NCBI GenBank assembly: GCA_963556145.1 | Contig: OY744470.1 | Span: 2,604,001 to 2,668,000, forward strand | DNA length: 64,000 bases | Direction of reading: 5' to 3' | DNA from: Hygrocybe punicea | Taxonomy: Eukaryota; Basidiomycota; Agaricomycetes; Agaricales; Hygrophoraceae | In this document: positions 11,039-24,499 of the stretch, piece after piece | How positions within the stretch are numbered: position 1 is the first letter of the stretch | Layout: the number at the start of each line of letters is the position of its first letter | The notes under the pieces: generated by a model | What the model was told of the DNA's origin: nothing | What the model saw: the letters and a program-made list of their open reading frames with translations, nothing else | The model's database searches: none | Position numbers and translations under genes: made by a program

Positions 11039-14000
11039 ATGAGGAATCTCTCTCTCTTTGCTAGCACCGTTGTTGATGTCCCAGACGCCAAATTCTCTGC
11101 AACGGCAGTCGACGTTGACCAAAATATTTTATATGTGACTTCGGAAATACAAAATTTGGACGGGGAGGTGGAAATTGAGATTTGGAGGTTTGGGGTGAAC
11201 GGTACTGAGGTACGTGCAAGTTCCCAATCTAAACATCACTTCTCTCTTGAAGGTATATAAAAACGGGGAAGCCAAGCAATTAATTTCGAATGATGTACTG
11301 ATATTCCTTTGGTTCCAGGATGTTTCTCCTTCGGTGCTAACCATGTTCACCGCAGTGGCGTCGACCGTCTCCAATCCGTTTAGTTCGCAGATTGTGTCCC
11401 TCAGATTCCTCGCTGAATCTCGTCGTCTTTCGGTCATTCTATATGGGGGTGATATTACGATGATTTCCCTAGATGACGAAGAACCTATTGTGAGAATGTG
11501 TTACATGTTTCGCTCAACCTCGTTACCAACATTCCTTTGAACATCTATTGACCAGACCGAAGTAGAGGGGAACGTCGACTCTGGAATCCTTGCCGCATCT
11601 TGGAGTCCAGATGATTCATTGCTTGTCCTCGTAACAGGTATCCAGTATATCATCTTTGGTAACGAATGACATCTGACTTGCATGGAAGGCCAATACAAAC
11701 TCATGTTGATGACGTCCACTTTTGATGTCCTCTCAGAAGTCCCATTACATACGACCGACTTTGGCGAAGGTCCATTTGCTCTCACTTTCTGCCACATTTC
11801 GATTGGTTAATTTTGAACCAAAAGATGCACCTATCAATGTTGGCTGGGGATCCAAGCAAACACAGTTTCACGGCTCTCTTGGAAAAGGTGCAGCACAAGA
11901 GACATCTTCCGTAAAGATAGGAAACAGTCCGGATGACGACACTTTTCCGCGCGTTAGCTGGCGAGGCGATGGATCTTTGTTTGTGGTATCGTCGTTGTCG
12001 CCGCCTGACTCTAGTGGCACTTGCCGCCGAATTTTGCGGGTTTATGATCGCCAAGCCGCCCTCCAATCAACATCAGAACCTGTTGCAGGTCTGGAGCATC
12101 CATTGACGTGGAGGCCATCGGGAAATATCGTAGTGAGTACCCAGAGGTTTGGATTCGAGGGTGGGGGTGCGGGAACAGAAGGACGCCACGATATAGTATT
12201 CTTCGAAAAGAATGGGCTACGACATGGTCAATTTGGGGTGCGTTCCAACGAATTCAGGGTCAAAATGCCATTGGAAGGTGGAGCAGAAGTGATAGGTAGC
12301 CATAGATGGGGTTACAGAGTGCGCGAGTTGAGTTGGAGTTCTGATTCAAACGTTCTCAGCCTCTGGATTGAGCGGGATGAAGGTGACATCGGTAGGTCTT
12401 TCTCACTTCTTGCCACCGCTGATATTCAGAACTAAAAGGCAGACTGTTCTTCTGCATAGTGCAATTATGGACCACGGGAAATTATCACTGGTAAGCTCCC
12501 CGGATTTTTACAGCAGATAGCTCAGATGTGGTCGCAGGTATTTGAAGCAAGAGATAGCGGCACCGGCATATTCGAACATGATCAACTCAGGTCACTTCAC
12601 GTCCGTAAGCTGGCATCCCGAGATACCGATTCGCTTGATCCTCACAACCTCATGTACGTCCATCTTTCAAAGGTAGTACTAGTGAGGCTCAACACTTTTT
12701 CCAGCCAAAGTTATCAACCGAACGTACGCTTGGCAGTGCTTTGTCTCTTCAACCAAACAACCTCGCGATTCTGGTACTGTTGCTGTATTTGATGGATGTA
12801 GGTTATCGGAAATGGATCTGCCACCTTGAACCTAACGATCTTCCAGCGACTGTCCTTCTGACACCGTTTCGAACTCAAAATATCCCGCCACCCATGTCTT
12901 CTTGTCAACTCTCCTTACCTCCGCCTCCAGACGCCCCCTCTTCGGCAAACTGGAAGCATTCCATGCGTACTCCCGTGTATTCATCGTTTTCCTCGAATGA
13001 TGAATTTGCCGTGCTTTGGGAGTCAGGCTATGTAGAGCTATGGAACCTTCGCACACGTTTGGGACCTGGGCGAGATAAAGTCATGGACCCCACCAAGATA
13101 TGGGCAAGTTTCCTCAACGACGATGATTCACAACATTTCAGGCAAATAAACTTGTGGGCTGCGGAAAGACAGAATAGCGAGGAGCTCGTAGGCCGCATGG
13201 TTGCGTTGGGAACGGCCCAAGATGGACGTGATGTATTAGTCGTCACGGCGCTCGGAGAAGGAATGTCGGCGCAAATAGAACGGATCAGATTGCCCAAGCG
13301 TGATGGTCGACTAGTTGAATCAGATGAAGTCATCTCCTGGCAAGGGTGTGATGGTGAGTTATATGATGGTGAGTCTTTTCAGGGGGGCATTGTTGGAATC
13401 GTCTTGGTGGGAGCTGAAGTATGTGTAGTCGATGTCAATGACTCCAAGATTTCTCTAGTCGCACGCTTCCCTGAATTTTGCCCTTCATCAAACCGTGTTT
13501 CCTTGCATTCCCCCGCTTTCAACAAGGAGGACAATCATTTGATCCTTTACATCGGATTAGGGGCTTCCGGAAAACTGCATCTGACTAGGGATGTCAACAG
13601 AGCCCACCTCTTAGTGCCTCACGCGACCTCATTCGCGGTTACTTCTAGATTTGTGATCTTCACCACTAATTCACATGAGGTTACATTTGCGCCTCTAGAG
13701 TCCTTGGCCGCCATGCTCTTTATTCCGGAAGGTAGCGACGTGAAGAACATTGTATCGGGATGGGAGAAGCGGCGAGTTGAAAGAGGATCAAAGATTGTCA
13801 CGGCCGTGCCAAGTACAATGAGTTTGGTCCTTCAGATGCCTAGAGGTAATTTGGAGACCATCAGCCCTCGCCCGTTGGTTATGGAAGTAGTCAGACAAGA
13901 CCTGGATGCGTAAGTATCTGAATTTATATCCAGACAAATAATTTTCAGCTTATATATTATTTATCTTTGGCTTAGCGGAAATTATCGCAAAGCATTTTTA

Positions 14001-16231
14001 GCATGCAGGAAGCACCGTATTGACCTCAACATCCTCGTGGATCATAACCAGGCTGCGTTTATGAACAGAATAACGTCATTCATCGAACAAGTTGACGACG
14101 TTGACCACATTAACCTGTTTCTGACGAACCTGGTGTAGGTTTTTGAATCGGGATGTTCAAAAATATCTCAAATTTTCTTCATAGACGTGGATCGCAACCT
14201 CGTGAAGTCATTGCTCGAGTGTGTGACGCCCTCCGACTTGAGCTAGAGGCTAGAGACTTGACAAAATATGTCAACTCTATCTTGACCGCTTATGTGGTCA
14301 AATCACCGCCAGATCATGAGGCTGGACTCGCATTATTATTGCGTCTGCGAGGTTGGTCTTCAAGGTCGTTATCTCATCCACAACTGGAATATTTATGATG
14401 CAGACACCGATCCTCACTTGGTTGAAAATGCCGTCAGGTATATCATATTTCTCGTTGATGCGGATAGTCTATTCGACACCGCTCTTGGAATGTATGACTT
14501 CTCGCTTGTGCTTCTGATTGCTCAACATGCGCAAAAGGTCGGACTTCTTTGTTTTCCTCTGAAAGTTACTGATGTTCCCATAGGATCCCAGAGAATACCT
14601 ACCTTTCCTTCGGGACCTCAGGGCATTGGAAAAATACTATCAACGATTCAGGATTGATGACCACTTGAAACGGCATGAAAAAGCCCTGCGGAATCTAAGT
14701 TTGGCAGGTCTGCTGACTTTCCCTGTTGCCGGGATATTTTTGATATTTTTATAGAGGTAGACCATTTTGAGGAAGCAATGACATATGTGGAACAACACCA
14801 GTTGTACGAGCCTGCCATGTCGATTTGGAAAGGGACCGATCGCTACAAGGCATGTGTTGTTGGTTCCGATTTTCCAATGCTGTTCGTTTATTTCACACCC
14901 ACACAGTCTATTCTGGACATTTATGGTGATTGGCTGTTTGAAAAGAGAGATTTCAAACAAGCAGCCTTAGGTACGTCTCTCGTTCACCCAAGAGGGTTCA
15001 TCCCAACGTTTCCTCCTTAGTGTTTATTGAGGCGGAACGAGCCTTGAAGGCCATGGTCGCCTATGAAAAGGCACTAGAATGGCGAGAATTATTTGATTTA
15101 GCCATACGTGAGAACCGTTCACAAGAGGATATCATCTCTATGGGATATCGGATCGCGGGTCAGCAGACTATTGCTGCGGGTCAGCTGGTCTCACGACTAA
15201 CATTCTATCAGAGGATCTGTCTTCGAAAAAGCGATACTCAGAAAGCGCCCGAGTCCTGCTCGATTATTCAAAGGATGTGAGGGAAGCTCTGATCGCCCTG
15301 GTCCAAGGTAACCATTTCTCAGAGGCGAGACGGATTGTATGTATAAATCGAGTCCATCGTTTGTAACATGTTGATCCACACCTCGAATTTAGGTAACTTT
15401 GCATGCCGTTCCAGACATGCTCGAAGATATTATATATCCTGGCAGTCTTGAGAGTCGAGTTCAACTTGTGGAAGATATAAATGAAATGAGACTGCAGTTG
15501 CGCAAACAGCTGCATCGTCTTCGCGAACTCCGGATCAAAAAGATCGAGGAGCCTAGTGCGTCGTTATCCATCCAATTGACCCTGACACACAATGCGGCGA
15601 ATGAACAGATGCATATTACGGTGCTGAAGAGGCAAATCTACACAACGTTGACATTATGACTGATGTTTCTATGCCTGCCACGGCTTTCACGCGATATACG
15701 GCGGCACCGTCAGCAACTTCCAAGACATCAAAGTGAGTCATGGCTCTGACGGAGATCGTCCGCATATTAAAGTCTTTGCAGACGGAGCTCCAGATCAAAA
15801 CGAAAGATGCAGCTGAAAGTAGAGTCTGGAAGGAAAGGGACCGTCCACGAGGAGGAATACCTGCTAAAATCGGTTGCTAAACTCGTCGATAGATTCAACC
15901 ACATGCAAGGTATGGTTTCCTTGGACATCTTGCAAACTACTATTTACTACCCAGCATTATTACATCAGGAGAAGCTGGAAACCTCTTACCCCATCTCTTG
16001 CAATTCACGGCTGAACACCGCATGGAGGGGAAGCGTTTACAAGAAGACCTTGGTGAGTTTGAGCGTGAGCTAAAGCAAGCAGTGGGCGAGATATGGCAAG
16101 AGCCTGTCGAAGAGAATGGCGGTGTGGTAACCAATACTGGCGGGATGCAGGGGAAAGACAGGGAACTGCCAATCAATGTCGCCAAGGCACCTGAGGTTAC
16201 TGGGCACATTGATTGGCATTTGGCATTTTGA
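11039..16231 (+). CDS. ELP1: Elongator complex subunit 1 (ELP1/IKI3)
   Basis: Elp1 is the scaffold of Elongator, which with Elp3 adds the 5-carboxymethyl group to wobble uridines of tRNAs. The spliced frame reads as an IKI3 protein from end to end. The N-terminal WD40 region includes VGWGSKQTQFHG, VSWRGDGSLFVVSS, RRILRVYDRQAALQSTSEP and GGGAGTEGRHDIVFFEKNGL. A middle beta-propeller follows (VQLWTTGNYHW). The C-terminal TPR region includes FLACRKHRIDLNILVDHN and VDDVDHINLFLTNL, and the end contains FERELKQAVGEIW. I chose ATG at 11039 because family members begin MRNL; an in-frame ATG lies at 10991. There are many introns: exon 1 ends at 11209, and exons follow at 11319-11489, 11556-11637 and from 11689. 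A long exon ends at 13909. No disruption is visible, so it is probably functional. Confidence 0.93.
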
Positions 16232-16483
16232 GATTGTTTGATATGGATCAACGTTCAACATTCTGATGGTTCTTACTAGCAACTGACCCTACTGCACAAT
16301 ACATAACTCGTAACCTCATTTCGACAGTTACACCGTACAGTTCTCGAGCACCTGCGGCAAGTTCCATAAAAGCTTGTGTTAAAGTTAGCCTCATTACAAA
16401 TACTGGTTCTCCAACCCCCAGACTTCCAAACTGGCCCGAAGAATTCTCGCTTTCGACCATTTGCGTTCCGTTTCTCCTTTTTC

Positions 16484-18599
16484 ATGATCGGGTCTCCCAC
16501 CGCTTTTCTCTTATGGGCTATCCTGTCGTGTATCGTGAGTCTTTCCCATTCACTTCGCTTGATTATTATGCCTCATGACATTCGCAGTTCTTCCTGTTTT
16601 TGATCATACACCTCTGGTGCTATGACAGATTTAATTGTTTGAGGTGGGACTCTGGAAGACAACCCGGAGCTTTCAAACGAGTCATGACGGTGAGCGAAAC
16701 TGACCTGGGTTGCATCGCTCAGTACCCCGGCTTGGCTGACACCCAAGATAAATAAATCCAGTATTCTTATCTTGCTACACTCCCTTTGCTCGTCGTCTTC
16801 AGCGTGTCAATTACAGTATTAAAGTTTAATGAAGGTATCATGTTGTGGTGGTCATCTTTAGCATCATCTTGATCATTCCTGCTCTAGGCTTTCTTCAACT
16901 GCCTCAAAACCAGAGTGGGTTAATAACCTTCCTGTAACCTCCCTATTTTAATGACATGACTTCAGTTATGCCACTTCCCTTGGAGGACTGGCGTCCAGAA
17001 AGTAAGAAATGGGTGGTGCCGCTCTACTTTGTTCTAAGTGTTGGATGGTCCCTGGAAATGTTCGTCGAATTTTTCCCTTTCTCGAATTATTGATTTAAAT
17101 TGAATCTGTGCATCTGCAGCGTAACGCACCTCGAAGGTATTCCACTGAATATGCCACCGACCAGTTACGCTTAACCTTGGATTCCAGAACTTGCTTTCTG
17201 GCTTTTCCTACTACATCAAGGGCAGGGGCAACGTGAATGGTTTCACAGCTGGGAGTTCAGAGTTTGGTATTTAGGTCAGCTTTTAAAAATTTGACCAATA
17301 TGTGGTTATCACCTCACCTCACCTCTTCTCAAGGAAGTACGGTCTCGGTCCTGGGAATGCCTCTGACCGCTCTCGTTACGAGGAACGAGCCAGAAATGGT
17401 TTGTCTTTTCTTCGTCGCGATGTCTTTGCTTGTGATGGGGACTCAAACTGCACGCCAACTTGAACAGTGCCTGGCATGGATCCTACTGGTTGGATCTTCA
17501 GCTTCTACCTTGACTACTTTGCTGTTCCTCTATATCCTTGTTCGCTTCCCTGCCTTCATTCGGATCGTGAAAATTGGTGGAGCCCAACCAGACGTCGTTG
17601 TTAGATTAGTCATGTTCTACCAGCTGAATGTAAGGACTACTGTTTTTGAATCAGAGATGACTGACTGTTGTTCAACTTGCAGCTCACCCGCGTAGTCTTT
17701 CGCTTTCTGTTTACAATCCCACTCCTGATCATTGGCATTGATGGTGTCCAGGGAAGCCATATGATTGACCTTAACCCGTGAGTCTTTCCCTTACAAAGTT
17801 TGTTTAATCCTGAGTGGTATCATATCTCTTCGCAGATTTGGTGCAGGTACTATACATTCGCTACAGGCCGTTGATGTAATTGATCTTATCCTTTAGATTT
17901 CCTCATCATGATGGGCGGGATTGGATGCGTCGTTTCTTCCGCAATCACACTCTTTGTGGGCCGACGATATCCTGCTTTCTTTTCACATAAATAACATTCT
18001 CACTTGTTTCAGATATTCTTTCCTCGTTCCATTACTGGCGAATCAGGCTACAAACCCAGTGAGTCTGCCATTCGAGCATCAGAATCAGAGAAAGCGCCAG
18101 CTCCCCATGTTTCTACGTCCAACCATCATCGCCGCTCTGCATCCCCCCAATTCCTGACGTACCACCGACAAATGAATGATAGTCAAGGCGACAGGGCCAT
18201 GATGGCCGCTTTCCAATTTCCTGATTCGTTTGGCAAACGAAATCCGTCAGATTTCGACGCAACCTCGGTGGATGATGATCCGAAGGACGAACAGCCGGAC
18301 ACGACGCTCCACGACATGACGTGGGATCCACACAGTGTACCTAGGACATATTCGTATTCAGCTTCGTCCGTTCCACATAGGCACCGCCATCGGCAGGCTG
18401 TGGTACCTATACCTGGCACACCGCCAGCCCTGGAAGCGGGAAATCCCCCATGGAACCTACATCCCTATGTATGTCTTTATTTTCAACCATACGACTTTGT
18501 TTGTGTTTGAGATATTCCAATTCCGTAACTCATCAAATTCGTTTTCTGCAGGTTATGAATTTTACTTCCCCCATTGGTACGCACCCTTGTATTTGGTAA
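16484..18599 (+). CDS. Multi-pass membrane protein, unknown function
   Basis: ATG at 16484 opens a spliced frame with several hydrophobic segments. These include FLLWAILSCI-FFLFLIIHLW, YSYLATLPLLVVFSVSITVL, WVVPLYFVLSVGWSLE, SVLGMPLTALVTR, LTTLLFLYILVRFPAFIR and FRFLFTIPLLIIGIDG. About six or seven transmembrane helices are followed by a long Ser/Pro-rich, presumably cytosolic tail (from about 18040). The signature WFHSWEFRVWYLG and VVVRLVMFYQLN resemble an uncharacterised membrane family that I recall from Agaricomycetes; I do not know its role. At least nine short introns are needed. The final exon (18552-18599) has been placed from an acceptor at 18550 and stop TAA, and is less certain. 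The gene follows ELP1 on the same strand after about 250 bp. Confidence 0.6.
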
Positions 18600-19678
18600 A
18601 GAAGCAGCCTTCGACGCTAATTTTTCTTTCGATCATCACCAGATCTTCTCAACCCTGGGGAAGACGACTTCCCTCGCGCCATCTGACCGCAAAACTTTAT
18701 CTAATGTATTTTGTGCACTGTGGTTCTCGTATACTATTCACTACTAACTATCTTGAATCCCCCCCTATGCAACATCGAGTGGTTTCCTGGTAATTCTTTT
18801 TACTGATATTCACACCTTTCCATAACTATTTTTCTGCTGTCGTGACGGATATATATTGGGTATTGGCATGGATGGTGTCAACTACCCGTCATGTTGATTT
18901 GGTTGAATGATATGGATACTGGTACAGTACACCGTGAAATGATAAAGTGCTCAGGGCAACTTGGCCGCTTTTAAACACATTCAATGCTGGTTGCAGGAGA
19001 GGGAACGACAGAGGTGTAGAAGCTCTGCGTGAGGAAGTAAACGTGGTGAAGATGGCGTCAGAGGACGGATACCTACACCCGAATCAAGCAGGGAAAGTTG
19101 GCATATCCTTCTGGATTACCATAGAAAGTGTTGTGAAAGTGTATACATTGGCATGACGGCACACAAGTTCCAGCAACTGGAGGAACTTGCATGCAAGTCA
19201 GCTTACCAGATGATAGCCACCTGCCACCTGTTTCTGGCAGAGATTGTGAACGTACTTCCATCAGAAGAGTTACATGTCCGCTTTTGGGTGCTTATTCAGC
19301 TTTTTTAAGCACGAAAAGCACGAAAAGCCATAAGCTGGGCCAGCTTATATTAGCGGGGTCGATCCGCTATTAAAAGCTGGGGCCCGCTTATTTGAAGACA
19401 CTAAAAGCACGAATAGGTCAATAAGCTAGGTGTCTTTTGTGGAAGCACTGTGTACTTTTTAATTTCAAGGTAGGCTTTTCGTCACTTCAGTAGGGGGTAT
19501 CAAAACAGCTTATATTATTTGCAGCAGGGGGGCACAGGGAGGCACAGGAATACGAAGCATGTAACTACGGCAGACAGACGGAGACGAGACGGCGCATTTT
19601 GCGCGGCGGAGTTGCCAATCGTGATTAGGCTGCACAAATATGTCAGTACCTGTATGAACTTAGCCCGGGAACACTCAC
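18600..19678. other. Intergenic, with AAAAGC-rich tract
   Basis: No gene is seen. From 19290 to 19440 repeated AAGCACGAAAAGC and ATAAGCTGGGCC motifs occur. A similar AAAAGC/TTTAAGCA tract is at 21240-21345, so the two could be the ends of one decayed DNA element spanning about 2 kb. I found no target duplication to support that. Confidence 0.3.
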
Positions 19679-20018
19679 CTGCTTCGCCATCGGAATCTGA
19701 CTGGACTAGTAAAAATCCATCATTGTCACTGGTATTGCCAGACATGGGCTCGCCTGAGGACTCGCTCCGGGTGTCGAAGGCAAATTGCCTTGCCGCCGTT
19801 ATGATCTCAAACCACTGTTTCAAATTCAAAAAGCTCGAGCAACCTAGGGCAGCTACGAGTTAGGACCCAACCGAATAGGTTATTAGCTTTCTTACTGCTT
19901 GGATCGATAAACCGAGGGCGCCTACTGGCCGCGCATCCCAATAGTAGCGGTCCGTCGAGTACTTTGTGTCCTTGAGATGCGAGGAGAGAGTGTAAGTTAT
20001 AACGTCAGTTTGGAAGAG
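19679..20018 (-). pseudogene. DUF6532-like gene fragment
   Basis: Minus-strand coding begins after an acceptor (TTTTCTAG) at 20019. It reads YSTDRYYYWDARPVGALGLS followed by IQAVRKLITYS, then after a short intron (GTTGGG...AACAG) WFEIITAARQFAFDTRSE, ending at a donor GTGAGT. The W/D-ARP-GALxLS and WxxIIxAA blocks resemble DUF6532, a domain of unknown function abundant in Agaricomycetes. I cannot find convincing exons on either side: GTGCTGG-rich repeats lie upstream and no stop-terminated exon lies downstream. I therefore treat it as a remnant, though a longer gene with missed exons is possible. Confidence 0.4.
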
Positions 20019-21549
20019 CTAGAAAACAAATAAGTCAGTGGTCAGCATCCGTTCACCTCAACGCACTAATTTTTTCCATGGCATGGTGCTGGGGCTGCTG
20101 ACACGGTCGTCACCTGCCAGCACCAACTTGGTGCTGTGCTAGCATTGTCATTGCTGGTGTTGATGCTGTGCTGGGGCTCCAGTGCTGGTTTTGGCCACCG
20201 GTGTTGGTGCTGTCGCAGGTGTCTGTGTTGATGTTGGGCTGGTACTGGTGTGGCTGCCGGCACCATTCTCCTAGTGTCAGTGTACACGCTAGTGCTAGAG
20301 TTGAAACTTGTCCTTACCTTGTTGAGGTCGCTGCCATTTTTACTGCCGTATCCCCGCTGTTGTCATTCCGTCGTTTTCATTGCCCTCGCCATCTTCATCG
20401 TCCTTGCCGTTGCCACTGCCCTGCCCTGAAAATGAAATTTGGCACTGTACCGCACTGCTACTTACTAGTGTCGGTCCAAGGTTCAACGGGTGTTCGTGTT
20501 GGTGCTAAGGCAAAGTTGAACATGGACCAAACAAAGGTAAAGTATGGACTTCACTGATTTTTTTGACATCGCTCCAACTCCGCCGTCATGCTCTCCCTTT
20601 TCCTCTCATGCTATCCCTCTCATGCTCTCCCTCTCCACACTTGCCAACATCCCCACACTTGACTCACCCACAACATCACGAACAACCCAATATGAAATAG
20701 CACAAAGGTGAGTGTTATTATCATTTTTATCTATCGTTATTATTTGATATCATACAGGTCATTTGTAACTACTGCAACGAAACAAGGGCTGAAATGAAGA
20801 CACAACCAAACGTGAACGGCTGCGAAGAGGACGACCCAACAACGGTAATGGCGACGGCAGCAGAGGCCAAAGTGAAGTGAGACCGGGGGAGTGGTGCACC
20901 CACCCCGGTCGCCAGGTGAGTTCTCTCCCGCGCCCATGCGCGAAGACACCCACCTCCAATGCCACCTCGCATCCACATGGCATTGCTTCAATTGACGCAC
21001 GTCCCGCGCCACGAGGTCAATGGTGGGTATGGGCGTGTGTATGAAGGGGCAGGCCCGCAAGTATGCATTGGCAGACACGCGAACTATGGTTTCTCGTGGG
21101 TACGAGTACAGATTGCGCCCGGAATACCTGTGTCATTAGCAACGGTACTGATTCTAATGCACACTCGTCACAGTAGTTTTGCAGATATAACATTACATAT
21201 ATATAAGAATAAGCTGCCGGAATAAAAAAAAAGCCTAGTCAGAAAAGCAGAAGATGGAATGAAAAAGGAGAAAGCACTGAAAAGCACTGAAAAGTTCTGG
21301 GCTAAAAGCGCAAGTTCGAGCGAAAAAGGTAAAAGCTTATTTAAGCATATGTAAATCTACTGATGACTCTGTCCCGATGTATCACTTGCCAGTCATGAAG
21401 GACACCGATCAGGATGTTAGCAGTGTGGATGCCCAGTTGCAGGTCGTGGATCATGGCCTGAAGGTGGGTGTGGGCATAAGTGAGATGAGCAAGTTGAACG
21501 AACCGCCATGAAAGATATGTTTATGGTTCAGACTGAAATCGAAATCCAA
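20019..21549. repeat. Intergenic with GTGCTGG low-complexity tract
   Basis: From about 20085 to 20290 the sequence is rich in variants of GTGCTGG/TGTTGATGCTG, which explains the short open frames on both strands. From 20575 to 20660 it is rich in CTCTCCCTCTCATGC. Nothing convincing is coded up to the J-protein stop. Confidence 0.4.
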
Positions 21550-22285
21550 CTATAATTTCTTGCTAGTAGAAAACAGCCTAATGGCCTTCCTCCGATCTTC
21601 CCCGAACTCTCGAGCCTCGCGGCGAGCTTTTGCAAGATTGGCCGATGCTCTTTGATGAGATCCATCCTTGGATGCGAACATGAACATTGCTGGGCCGATC
21701 CCGGCGGCCAACGTCTCCATATATTTTAGCAACATCAAAATAATATTTTCAGTAACAAGACACTTACGAACATCCCCGCCAGCACTATAATCATGTCCTT
21801 CCACCTATCGTCCGAGCCATCATTCCAGGTCCTCGAACATGTATATGCGTAGCGGTCGCCCATAGTTCTACTACGTGTCCCCCACGCATTCCTCCGCCGT
21901 CTGTTTTCTGCTAACGCGTCGTGAGACATCACGCCCCGGAGGATGTCGTATGCTGCTGTTATCGTTTGGAACCGGGATTGACGCTCCGAGTGGGACAAGC
22001 CACTGCACAGCGGAGAGTCAGGGTGGTGAACTCGTACCAAATCGTAATCTTGTTAATAAGAAAAGAAAAATCATAAGGATTGGCCCAGGAGAAGGTGTGA
22101 GATCATGGTGTACATCTTGACTTGATATCTTGTTGGGAGGCGTTGGGAGGGAGATGAAATATCTGATGGGGCGTTGGCCGCGGGTGGACCGGGTATGGGA
22201 AACGTGTTGGACTGGAGGATGTCGAAGCAAGACGGGCTTGGACAGCTTGCTGCAGGTGGCCATGGGTAGCCAGGCGGGATTGCAT
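21550..22285 (-). CDS. J-domain protein, probably mitochondrial
   Basis: Starting at ATG 22285, the N-terminus (RLATHGHLQQAVQARLAST) is basic and lacks acidic residues, as in a mitochondrial targeting peptide. A J-domain follows: TPHQIFHLPPNASQQDIKSR, an intron (GTACAC...ACAAG), then YYDLVRVHHPDS with the HPD motif that stimulates Hsp70 ATPase, and ITAAYDILRG. A hydrophobic segment near IIVLAGMFVSVLLL in the unspliced frame, or IIVLAGMF-TLAAGIGPAM after removing an intron (donor GTAAGT near 21770), suggests one membrane span. The C-terminus is a charged helix (NLAKARREAREFGEDRRKA). It is shaped like small fungal membrane-bound J-proteins such as the JID1 type, but orthology is not shown. It lies 79 bp downstream of the lipase gene on the same strand. 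Confidence 0.75.
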
Positions 22286-22364
22286 ATTACTTGTGATAGT
22301 GCAACGACTCCAGAATCTCGTTCAAGCACGCAAGATGATGGTAAATTACCTAAGACTGTAACCA

Positions 22365-23690
22365 CTATAACTTTGCAGCAACATCGTGATCAACAACATC
22401 CGGCCTCTGCTGAGTCTGCTCCATGTGCGATTCAATAAAGGAGATACATTCCTCCACCATCTTCTGCTTGACTCCATCAGGTTCATTATGCAGTTCGTGA
22501 TATCCGCCCTAAGCAACACCAAAGGCGAGGATTAGAATCCAGCTTAACAGAGGTATATATCTCGAAGGATCCCTACAGGGTATAAGCTCAGCGCCTTGTC
22601 TTCAGCGGGAAGCTTCTTGAAAAATGATTCTGTTGATTTGTGCGATGTAACCTAGAAATTCGGTAAGCAAAACGTCCGACGACGGGGCGTGACAGAAACC
22701 TTATCATCGTCTCCGTGAAGTATAAATACCTGACGGGATCAGTCAGAAGGCGTTACATGGAAAACTTCAAATATGACTGTACAGGGAGACCAGGTGGCCA
22801 GTGTTGGAAGTCTTTTGCTAACAATTCTTCTCCCTGGGCCAATCATCATGTCAGAGTACAGTAAATGAATGATCAGCGAGTTACTTACCCCACTCAGCAT
22901 ATCGTTAACGCCACGGAGCGAACCGAATGCCTTGACAAGAGGGTCTTTCCCGTAGGCCTCGTTGACCGCCGGGTCGTGGGACAGGTTCTTGTAAATAAAC
23001 GTTAGCATACCATATAATCCCCCCTTACAGCGCAGGTATGGCTTCTTCCTAAGCATATCACCTACCTCTGCTTTCGTTACAGCCGGTATTGTCTTGTACG
23101 GCCATATCAAGCTCAACTTCCCTCCGATCCACCGTGCGACTTTGTTAGGCGGGTTGGTGAGGATAATAAGTGGACTGGATACAATTATTCCGGACAGAAG
23201 AGCCACGGTTGCCTTGTCAGGGGGCGATTCGCTACGTGTAGGAAATGCCAGAGCCAGGCCGCCACCCTATAACATGTTCGCCCGCACACCTCAACTCAGC
23301 GTTCAACGTTCAACCTTCGGCACAACGACGCACCATGGAGTGGCCCATGAGAAAAGTCGGCACTTCTCCGAACTCGCCCCTTGCATACTTGATCGCCCAC
23401 TCGATATCTGCTGCCTGATCCTTCCAGCTAGTCTTCCCGTACGCGCTATCCTTGCTCTTGCACTCCTCGTCGAGTGCAGTCTTGCCGAAGCCACGCTGGT
23501 CATAGCAAAACACGGTTATGCCGCGGTCAGGAAAGCTGCGGTGAACGTGTTCGTAACGACCGATGTGTTCGCCGAAACCGTGCACGAATACGAGGAGGGC
23601 TTTCGGGTGGTCGGCTTTGTACGTGCGAGTGTAGATTTGGGAAGACTTGGGGCCAGGTAGCCAGGATTCGGTGTATGAAGTTGTCGACAT
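22365..23690 (-). CDS. Monoglyceride lipase (serine hydrolase, YJU3-like)
   Basis: This alpha/beta hydrolase cleaves monoacylglycerols to glycerol and fatty acid, usually at lipid droplets or membranes. The N-terminal exon gives LLVFVHGFGEHIGRYEHV (HGxGEH oxyanion region), VFCYDQRGFGKT, and the nucleophile elbow GHSM-GGG, split by an intron. Later exons give SPLIILTNPPNKVARWIGGK, ILHGDDDKVTS (likely catalytic Asp) and GGYHELHNEPDG (catalytic His). All three members of the triad are therefore visible. I chose ATG at 23690 (MSTTSYTESW) over one 12 codons upstream because the shorter form matches the family start. Stop TAG is at 22365. No lesions were noted. Confidence 0.88.
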
Positions 23691-24499
23691 GTTCCACCGT
23701 TGAGCAAGCCTGAGAGATGGAGGCAAAGTAATTTACAGTACCAGAATTTATTTTTACGTGGAGCCGGCTAAACGAATAGCTACGACAAAAGCTTATGAAC
23801 TTGCTTCCGGTCCTAATGCAACTTTCCCTCTGGATCTTTACTTTGCTTCGCAAACTTGAAGGATGCTCCCATCGGTGGTTGCTAGACCTTGGTGACTGTG
23901 GGTGGGAAGGTGGAGGTCCACGGTCGCCGTCGGATCACACTCAGAATCGCAGAATCGGCTTCGGAATCGTCAGGGACTTCAAAGCTTCAACGTTGGCAAC
24001 GCTCAAGTCATTCCTCGGGTACAAGAAGGCCGATTTGGCGGGTTGAACGTTTGCCCGAGCGTAGGAGTCGAAAACTAAGAGACTTTGAAGTTCAACTTGA
24101 AGTATGATCTGGTCCAAGAGGTCCAGATGTCCTACAGCTTCTGGTGAAGTTCAGTCAGCCATCAGCGTGATTCTACGGGGAGAAGCCATGGGTCTGACCA
24201 ATCCGTTTCTTTTTGAATGCCCCAAACGTTTTCGTGAATCGGAAAAGGAGAGCGAATTCTTTACCAAGCAACGACGGGAAGAGCTGGAAAGACATCCAAT
24301 ATTCACTCGAGCGGACGACAGCCACCAAATTGTCGAATCGACTGCCAAAAGTGAGGTTACAAAAAGAATGAGGTTGCATAGAGGTCTAACTTGACCGGAG
24401 TCAACGGAATAATAGACAGAGTCATGTTAGGAATATGATTTATATAACTCGAACAGCGAGACAAAACAAGGAAAACAAGGAAAGCACAGTTTACTATAT
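23691..24499. other. Intergenic, nothing recognised
   Basis: This lies between two minus-strand genes. Short open frames here show no family features. It should contain the lipase promoter and the condensin 3' end. Confidence 0.5.

Noticed and set aside
19290..21345. A single 2-kb DNA transposon bounded by AAAAGC tracts
   Set aside because: The tracts are similar in style, but I found no matching terminal repeat or target duplication.
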